Positions 6,132 to 11,395 of a stretch of 11,395 nucleotides of DNA are shown one piece after another. Within the stretch, counting starts at the first letter, position 1, and each line of letters opens with the position of its first letter. Where the stretch lies: contig CAZFKP010000039.1 of assembly GCA_964518725.1 (NCBI GenBank), forward strand, positions 1-11,395, given 5' to 3'. Source of the DNA: JANRKF01 sp964518725. Its GTDB lineage: Bacteria; Pseudomonadota; Alphaproteobacteria; Rickettsiales; SXRF01. The notes under the pieces are model-generated. The model worked only from the letters and a program-made list of their open reading frames with translations, was not told where the DNA came from and ran no database searches. A program made the position numbers and the translations under genes.

Positions 6132-8447
6132 TCAAGCCTTCGCTTTTTTTGGCTTCTTCACTTCGATGATTTTGGACTCTTTTTCATCCACTGCCGAAAC
6201 GGCGGCAATCGCCGCCAGGTTCATGATTTCAGAAACCGTCGCACTCATCTGCGCGATTTGCACGGGCTTGGACGTGCCCATCAAGATCGGGCCGATGGCC
6301 ACACCATCGGATACTTCCTGTAGGAGGGTGGAAGCCACATTCGCCGTATGCAGCGCCGGCATAATCAGCACGTTGGCGGGAGCCGACAGGCGGCAGAACG
6401 GATAGAGGCTCATCATCTCTTTATTGAGCGCAACGTCCGCTGACATTTCGCCGTCATATTCAAAATCAACGTCCATGCCGTCAAGCACCTTCACCGCTTC
6501 GCGGATACGGGCAGATTTCTCGCGCATCGGGTTGCCGAAGGTTGAATAGGAGAGTAAGGCCACACGTGGCGTATGTCCCATGCGACGGGCTTTCTCCGCG
6601 GTCTTGATGGCAAGATGGGCAAGCTGCTCGGGTTCAGGCAGTTCCTGCACCGTCGTATCGGACAGAAACAGGGTTCTGCCCTTGGCCATAATCATGGAAA
6701 TGCCGAACAGGAATTCGCCTTCCTTGGTGTCGATCACCTTACGGATATTATCGAACGAGACGTGGTAATTGCGGGTCACGCCGGTAATCAGCGCATCGCC
6801 GTGACCAAGCGCCAGCATGCAGCCAGCAAAAATATCACGATCGTTTTTCACCATGCGCGCTACATCGCGGTACAGGTACCCGGCGCGTTGCAGGCGCGGG
6901 TAAAGATAGTCGATATATTCCTCGACATGCTCGGAAACCGCAGCGTTGGCAATTTCCATCCCTTCTTCGTTCACGCCCATTTTCTTCATCAGGTCACGCA
7001 CCTTCTCAATGCGGCCGACGAGGATTGGGGTGCCATAGCCGTTGTCACGCCACTGCGCGGCGCAGCGAATGATTTTCTCCTCCTCGCCTTCGGCAAAGAT
7101 AAGGCGCTGTGGATTGGCGCGCACGCGGTCGTAGATCGCCTGCATGGCGTTGGCGGTAGGATTGCGGCGGGCAGCGAGTTCTTTTTTATAGGCAGCAATA
7201 TCGATGATCGGCTTGCGGGCGACGCCGGTGGTCATCGCGGCGCGGGCAACCGCCACCGGCACGGTGGTCATGAGGCGCGGATCAAACGGTGCCGGGATAA
7301 TATATTCCGGGCCATACTCCATTTTGCGGCCTTTATACGCTGCCGACACTTCTTCCGGCACATCCTCCCGAGCAAGGGCGGCAATCGCTTCCGCTGCCGC
7401 CACTTTCATTTCCTCGTTGATCTGCGATGCGCGGCAATCAAGCGCGCCACGGAAGATATACGGGAAACCCATTACGTTATTTACCTGGTTGGCATAATCC
7501 GAACGCCCCGTCGCGATGATGGCATCGTCGCGCACCGAACGAACATCTTCCGGGGTGATTTCCGGATCGGGGTTCGCCATCGCGAAGATGATCGGGTTTT
7601 TCGCCATCGTTTTCACCATCTCCTTGGTCACGGCGTTCTTGCCCGCCAACCCCATGAACATGTCGGCGCCTTCCATCGCTTCCGCCAGCGTGCGTTTGCT
7701 GGTTTTTGCGGCATGTGCGGATTTCCACTGGTTCATGCCCTCGGTACGGCCTTCATAAATCACGCCGGTTTTATCCACCAGCAGGGCGTTGTCGTGCTTC
7801 ACACCCATGCGCTTGATGAGTTCGAGGCAGGCGATACCGGCCGAACCGGCACCCAGCACGACTACCTTCACATCTTCAAGCTTGCGCCCGGTCAGGTGCG
7901 CGGCATTGATGAGCCCTGCCGCCACGATAATCGCGGTGCCGTGCTGGTCGTCATGGAACACGGGAATATCCATCGCTTCGCGCAGGCGCTGCTCGATGAT
8001 AAAACATTCCGGCGCCGCAATATCTTCGAGGTTGATGCCACCCCATGATGGGCCGAGCAGCCGCACACAATTCACGAATTCATCGACATCGGTAGTGTCG
8101 ACTTCAATGTCGATGCAGTCAATGTCAGCAAAACGTTTGAACAAAATCGCCTTGCCTTCCATCACCGGCTTGGAAGCCAGCGCGCCGAGATTGCCAAGGC
8201 CGAGCACTGCCGTGCCGTTCGAAATCACCGCCACGAAATTCCCGCGCGCGGTATATTCATACGCGGCTTCCGGGTTTTTCTGGATTTCGAGGCAGGGAAT
8301 CGCCACCCCGGGAGAATAGCCAAGCGACAGGTCGCGCTGCGTCATCAGCGGCTTGGTCGGCAGGATGGAAATTTTCCCGGGCTTGCCCTCCGAGTGATAG
8401 GCTAAGGCTTCGGCATCGGTGATCGGTTCTTTTTCGTATTTGGTCAT
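6132..8447 (-). CDS. maeB: NADP-dependent malic enzyme with C-terminal phosphotransacetylase-like domain (MaeB type)
   Basis: This enzyme oxidatively decarboxylates malate to pyruvate with NADP(+), supplying NADPH and pyruvate. With the start at 8447 it has 771 residues (E. coli MaeB 759). The malic-enzyme part (about 1-420) has GYSPGVA with catalytic-type Y44, KPVMEGKA (K93, K99), metal-site NLED (E141, D142) and DDQHGTA (D166, D167), and a Rossmann motif GAGSAG (199-204). After a linker near 425-435 comes a phosphotransacetylase-like domain (about 440-755). In MaeB proteins this domain is not a working transferase but mediates acetyl-CoA-type allosteric control; that is family knowledge. 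The tail is lysine-rich (KKPKKAKA). An upstream in-frame ATG at 8486 would add 13 atypical residues; 8447 was preferred because GGAA precedes it at a good distance and the protein then begins MTKYEKEPI. NAD versus NADP preference cannot be read from sequence alone. Confidence 0.95.
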   Translation of the reverse strand: MTKYEKEPITDAEALAYHSEGKPGKISILPTKPLMTQRDLSLGYSPGVAIPCLEIQKNPEAAYEYTARGNFVAVISNGTAVLGLGNLGALASKPVMEGKAILFKRFADIDCIDIEVDTTDVDEFVNCVRLLGPSWGGINLEDIAAPECFIIEQRLREAMDIPVFHDDQHGTAIIVAAGLINAAHLTGRKLEDVKVVVLGAGSAGIACLELIKRMGVKHDNALLVDKTGVIYEGRTEGMNQWKSAHAAKTSKRTLAEAMEGADMFMGLAGKNAVTKEMVKTMAKNPIIFAMANPDPEITPEDVRSVRDDAIIATGRSDYANQVNNVMGFPYIFRGALDCRASQINEEMKVAAAEAIAALAREDVPEEVSAAYKGRKMEYGPEYIIPAPFDPRLMTTVPVAVARAAMTTGVARKPIIDIAAYKKELAARRNPTANAMQAIYDRVRANPQRLIFAEGEEEKIIRCAAQWRDNGYGTPILVGRIEKVRDLMKKMGVNEEGMEIANAAVSEHVEEYIDYLYPRLQRAGYLYRDVARMVKNDRDIFAGCMLALGHGDALITGVTRNYHVSFDNIRKVIDTKEGEFLFGISMIMAKGRTLFLSDTTVQELPEPEQLAHLAIKTAEKARRMGHTPRVALLSYSTFGNPMREKSARIREAVKVLDGMDVDFEYDGEMSADVALNKEMMSLYPFCRLSAPANVLIMPALHTANVASTLLQEVSDGVAIGPILMGTSKPVQIAQMSATVSEIMNLAAIAAVSAVDEKESKIIEVKKPKKAKA

Positions 8448-8491
8448 GTGAATTCCAATGGTAAGCGTGGCTCGCAAATGCTGCACTGCAA

Positions 8492-8503
8492 CATAAGTTT
8501 ATG
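8492..8503. repeat. Short dyad CATAA-GT-TTATG in the maeB leader/promoter region
   Basis: Five-base arms (8492-8496 and 8499-8503) flank a 2-base centre, about 45 bases upstream of the maeB start. The surrounding AT-rich stretch reads TATAAA on the minus strand at 8510-8505, a possible maeB -10 element, though no convincing -35 is present. It could be an operator or just AT-rich promoter DNA. Confidence 0.25.
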
Positions 8504-8583
8504 ATTTATATGAAGGAAGAAGTCTGTGCCACATCTCACCGCCTCGTGCAAGCAGTTTTGTGCGGAAGTAACGGCATAAACTG

Positions 8584-8597
8584 GTACAGTTCTGTAC
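8584..8597. promoter_or_regulatory. Perfect dyad GTACAG-TT-CTGTAC between maeB and mutS
   Basis: Six-base arms (8584-8589, 8592-8597) are perfect reverse complements around TT, followed by a run of eight A. It lies 17 bases upstream of the candidate mutS -35 and 137 bases upstream of the maeB start. The symmetry and place fit a dimeric regulator's operator. It does not match the GTTC-N7-GTTC LexA site of alphaproteobacteria, and I cannot name the regulator. Confidence 0.45.
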
Positions 8598-8614
8598 AAA
8601 AAAAATTAAGAGAA

Positions 8615-8643
8615 TTGCATTTTACCCCTTCCGTGACACATAA
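8615..8643 (+). promoter_or_regulatory. Candidate mutS promoter
   Basis: TTGCAT (8615-8620) and ACATAA (8638-8643) are 17 bases apart; shifting by one gives CATAAA. Transcription would begin near 8650, leaving a leader of about 14 bases before the mutS ATG at 8664. The upstream A-run (8598-8605) could act as an UP-like element. This is a moderate match. Confidence 0.4.
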
Positions 8644-8663
8644 AGCCTGCATAAAGTAATCTC

Positions 8664-11273
8664 ATGACCCAAGCAGCTGCCATCATAAAAGACGAAGCGT
8701 CCGCCGCCGCGACCACCCCAGCCCTCCAGCAATATCTGGAGCTGAAACGCACGCATGCGGAGTACCTGTTATTTTACCGCATGGGCGATTTCTATGAGTT
8801 GTTTTTTGAGGATGCGGTAAAGGCAGCGGGCATTCTGGACATCGCGCTCACCAAGCGCGGCAAGCATGCGGGCGAGGATATCCCCATGTGTGGCGTGCCG
8901 GTGCATGCGTCCGACATGTACCTTGAACGCCTCATCAAGGCCGGTGAAAAAGTCGCCATCTGCGAACAGTTGGAAACGCCGGAGGAAGCCAAGAAGCGCG
9001 GCTACAAGGCGGTGATCGAGCGCGGCGTGGTGCGTATTGTCACCGCCGGGACATTGACCGAAGAATCGCTGCTGGACGCCCGCAGCTCCAATTACCTCGC
9101 AGCCATTGTCGGCGATGCGTTCGCATGGATGGATATTTCCACCGGCGAATTTCACGTCGAAACAACCGGTGCGCTCTCCGCTGCCATCGCCCGCGTTGAC
9201 CCGCGTGAGGTGATCGCACCGGAAACCATGGCGGACAAACTCACAGAGTTCCCTGGACAGCTAACGCTTCGCCCTGCCAATGTCTTTGAAACGGCGCGTG
9301 CCGAGCGGGTGCTGCGCGAGCATTACCAGCTACCGTCCCTCGACGTGCTGGGGCAATTCACTCCCACAGAGATCGCGGCCTGCGGCGCGCTGCTCGATTA
9401 TGTGCGGCTGACGCAAATTTCCGCCATGCCGAAACTCAGCCCACCGCAGCGCCAGTCAACTTCCGCGCACCTGCTGATTGATGCCGCCAGCCAGCGCAAC
9501 CTCGAATTGGCTGTGCGGCTTTCCGGCGAGAAAAAAGGCAGCCTGCTGTCGGTGATCGACGAAACCATCACCGCCCCCGGCGCACGCCTGCTTGCCCAGT
9601 GGTTGCTGGCACCACTCTGCAACGTCGATGCCATCACCCGGCGGCAGGACAATATCGCGTGGTACGTGGCCAACAGCAAAGAACGCGGCGATTCACGCGA
9701 AATCCTCAAGCGCGCCCCCGATATTCAGCGGGCATTAGCACGCATTTCCATCGGGCGCGGCGGCCCACGCGACCTGCTCGCCATGGCCGAAGGATTGCAC
9801 GCTGCAGCCGCCTTACGCACGCTATTGGAATTAGCTCCGGGCATGGTCGAAGGCCTCAGCACCCTCGCCCGGTCATTGGGCGACCAAACAACGCTGGTGG
9901 ATGAGCTGCGCCGCGCCATCAAGCGCGATGCCGGAATGTTCGCCCGCGATGGCGATTTTATCGCACCGGGCTACCACGCCGCGCTTGATGAATTCCGCAG
10001 CCTGAAATCCGAAGGCCAACGTCATATCGCCGCACTGCAAACGCGTTATGCCAATGAAACAGGGATCAGCACCCTGAAAATCCGCCACAACAATATCCTC
10101 GGCTACTTCATCGAAATCACCCAGGCGCACCAATCCAAAGTTTCCGAGCAATTCATCCACCGCCAGACCCTGGCCAATAACCTGCGCTACACAACCGTTG
10201 AACTGTCTGAACTGGAGCGCAAACTCAGCGAAGCGGAAGGCCGCGCCCTGAAGCTGGAGCTTGAGCTGTTTGATACGCTAGTCGCCATGGTGGCCGCCTC
10301 CCATGAGGCGATCCTCGAAACTGGGCAATCGATGGCAGAAATCGACGTGCTGGCGGCACTCGCCGAGCTGGCGCAGAAACGTCGGTACACCCGCCCCGTG
10401 CTGGAAAATTCCCTGGCGTTTGAAGTAAGCAAAGGCCGCCATCCGGTGGTAGAAGCCGCGTTGCTATCCACCACCCGCCAGCCCTTCATCGGCAATGATT
10501 GCCATATGGGAAATGCCGAACACCTCTGGCTGCTCACCGGCCCCAATATGGCTGGTAAATCCACCTTCCTGCGCCAGAATGCGCTCATCACCATCCTTGC
10601 CCAGATGGGCAGCTTCGTCCCCGCCGAATCCGCACGCATCGGACTGGTTGATAAGGTATTCTCCCGCGTCGGCGCGGCGGATGACCTCGCACGCGGCCGC
10701 TCCACCTTCATGGTCGAAATGGTCGAGACCGCCACGATATTAAATCAGGCCACTGCCCGTTCTTTCGTCATTCTTGATGAGATAGGGCGCGGCACCGCAA
10801 CCTATGACGGGCTTTCCATCGCCTGGGCGGTAATCGAGCACCTGCACAACAGCATCGCCTGCCGCACGCTGTTCGCCACCCACTACCACGAACTCACCGG
10901 GCTTACCGAAAGCCTTCCGGCGCTCGCCTGCTACAGCATGAAGGTAAAGGAATGGAAGGAATCGCTGGTCTTCCTGCACGAGGTCGGCAAAGGCGCCGCC
11001 GACCGCTCCTACGGCCTGCACGTCGCAAAAATCGCGGGCATCCCAACCAATGTCGTCACCCGTGCAGCCGATATACTCACCCAGCTGGAAGCACAAAAAA
11101 TGGGCGCCAAACACCTGCCCGCCAGCCTGCCGCTCTTCGCCTACACTCCGCTGGAAAATAGCGACAAAGCGGCACCAAACGGCGCCACAGAAGCGCTTAG
11201 AGCGCTCAATCCGGACGAGCTTTCCCCCAAAGAAGCGCTAGAAATGCTCTATACATTGAAAGCATTGTTGTAA
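8664..11273 (+). CDS. mutS: DNA mismatch repair protein MutS
   Basis: MutS scans DNA as a dimer, binds mismatches and small loops, and on ATP binding becomes a clamp that recruits MutL. The 869-residue protein is full length (E. coli 853). Domain I has the mismatch-wedge motif GDFYE (41-45, with F43 and E45 as the Phe-x-Glu pair). Connector, lever and clamp regions run through about 130-560. The ABC-type ATPase has Walker A TGPNMAGKST (625-634), the signature region around GAADDLARGRSTFMVEM (670-686), Walker B VILDEIGRGTAT (702-713) and FATHYHEL (737-744). The last residues (848-869, NPDELSPKEALEMLYTLKAL then L) match the C-terminal helix-turn-helix dimer/tetramer element. ATG 8664 is 14 bases past a predicted transcription start and has only a poor AAAG-type ribosome-binding site. 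All key residues are present, so the protein should be functional. It is divergent from maeB. Confidence 0.98.
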   Translation: MTQAAAIIKDEASAAATTPALQQYLELKRTHAEYLLFYRMGDFYELFFEDAVKAAGILDIALTKRGKHAGEDIPMCGVPVHASDMYLERLIKAGEKVAICEQLETPEEAKKRGYKAVIERGVVRIVTAGTLTEESLLDARSSNYLAAIVGDAFAWMDISTGEFHVETTGALSAAIARVDPREVIAPETMADKLTEFPGQLTLRPANVFETARAERVLREHYQLPSLDVLGQFTPTEIAACGALLDYVRLTQISAMPKLSPPQRQSTSAHLLIDAASQRNLELAVRLSGEKKGSLLSVIDETITAPGARLLAQWLLAPLCNVDAITRRQDNIAWYVANSKERGDSREILKRAPDIQRALARISIGRGGPRDLLAMAEGLHAAAALRTLLELAPGMVEGLSTLARSLGDQTTLVDELRRAIKRDAGMFARDGDFIAPGYHAALDEFRSLKSEGQRHIAALQTRYANETGISTLKIRHNNILGYFIEITQAHQSKVSEQFIHRQTLANNLRYTTVELSELERKLSEAEGRALKLELELFDTLVAMVAASHEAILETGQSMAEIDVLAALAELAQKRRYTRPVLENSLAFEVSKGRHPVVEAALLSTTRQPFIGNDCHMGNAEHLWLLTGPNMAGKSTFLRQNALITILAQMGSFVPAESARIGLVDKVFSRVGAADDLARGRSTFMVEMVETATILNQATARSFVILDEIGRGTATYDGLSIAWAVIEHLHNSIACRTLFATHYHELTGLTESLPALACYSMKVKEWKESLVFLHEVGKGAADRSYGLHVAKIAGIPTNVVTRAADILTQLEAQKMGAKHLPASLPLFAYTPLENSDKAAPNGATEALRALNPDELSPKEALEMLYTLKALL

Positions 11274-11283
11274 CATCGATGTT
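11272..11283. repeat. Perfect 12-base palindrome overlapping the mutS stop codon
   Basis: AACATCGATGTT is its own reverse complement. It begins within the TAA stop of mutS and can be extended by TTGT (11268-11271) pairing with ACAA (11285-11288) past one bulged G. The right arm overlaps TTGACA (11282-11287), an exact -35 hexamer, but no good -10 follows at 16-18 bases (TAAAGG at 11304-11309 is the nearest). Confidence 0.4.
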
Positions 11284-11316
11284 GACAATTACGGCATAAC
11301 CGCTAAAGGCATGAAG

Positions 11317-11338
11317 CCCCGCCTGTGCGGGGATTCTT
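11317..11338 (+). terminator. Probable mutS terminator hairpin
   Basis: CCCCGC (11317-11322) pairs perfectly with GCGGGG (11327-11332) around a CTGT tetraloop, followed by ATTCTT. The stem is strong and GC-rich, 43 bases after the mutS stop; the U-tract is short, so efficiency may be modest. Confidence 0.55.
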
Positions 11339-11343
11339 GGTGT

Positions 11344-11362
11344 CGGGGAGTAGCGCAGTCTG
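11344..11362 (+). other. tRNA-Pro 5'-end-like fragment (or start of a yybP-ykoY-type element) at the window edge
   Basis: The 19 bases CGGGGAGTAGCGCAGTCTG read like the acceptor 5' strand and D-stem/D-loop start of a bacterial tRNA-Pro. The next bases (CCACCC...) do not continue with the expected GGTAGCGC, and no anticodon arm or T-arm follows in the remaining 33 bases, so this is not an intact tRNA. A second reading uses GGGGAGTAGC (11345-11354), which is also the conserved opening of the yybP-ykoY manganese riboswitch. Its other conserved parts would lie beyond the window and cannot be checked. Confidence 0.3.
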
Positions 11363-11395
11363 CCACCCGAACGTGAGTGAGGGATGAGCTTAAAT

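Noticed and set aside
6141..6150. T-run after the leuA stop as a leuA terminator
   Set aside because: No hairpin precedes it, and it is the complement of the Lys codons near the maeB C-terminus.
6573..8048. A 491-codon open frame antisense to maeB
   Set aside because: It lies wholly inside maeB, has a His/Arg-rich, low-complexity-like composition typical of a frame opposite a GC-biased gene, and lacks a ribosome-binding site. maeB itself is fully supported by motifs along the same stretch.
8448..8486. A 13-codon N-terminal extension of maeB from the ATG at 8486
   Set aside because: The extension does not look like the family's N-terminus, and GGAA lies at a suitable distance before the ATG at 8447, which gives the usual MaeB length.

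Overview
The window looks like a chromosomal housekeeping segment of an alphaproteobacterium with moderately high GC. Three things suggest this: ClpS and ClpA sequences of alphaproteobacterial type, a LeuA with the EGSGPIDAAFNAI...HEAKL style of regulatory domain, and a malic enzyme (maeB) divergent from mutS, an arrangement I recall from several alphaproteobacteria. The genus cannot be fixed from sequence alone. No CRISPR array, transposase, integrase, toxin-antitoxin pair or phage gene was seen, and no gap between genes exceeds 300 bases.

Layout. Positions 1-944 hold the 3' part of a polytopic membrane protein, possibly GT-C glycosyltransferase-like, which is open at the left edge. An AT-rich spacer (945-1103) with a perfect DnaA-box 9-mer precedes a co-directional block: clpS (1104-1469), clpA (1512-3845), an unrecognised 223-residue protein (3861-4532) and leuA (4593-6128). 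leuA meets maeB (6132-8447, minus strand) tail to tail with only 3 bases between their stop codons. maeB and mutS (8664-11273, plus strand) are divergent across 216 bases that contain two short dyads and a plausible mutS promoter. After mutS come a perfect 12-base palindrome, a GC-rich hairpin and, at the right edge, 19 bases that look like the 5' end of a tRNA-Pro but then diverge.

How the genes work together. ClpS delivers N-degron substrates to the ClpA unfoldase, which feeds ClpP (not in this window). The unknown protein is 15 bases behind clpA and is probably co-transcribed with it. leuA commits carbon to leucine synthesis, MaeB turns malate into pyruvate with NADPH, and MutS starts mismatch repair; these three share no obvious pathway with the Clp genes. 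I see no clearly new system. The best leads are the unknown clpA-linked gene, the tRNA-like fragment at the right edge, the dyad between maeB and mutS, and a His-to-Gln change at the LeuA metal-binding motif.
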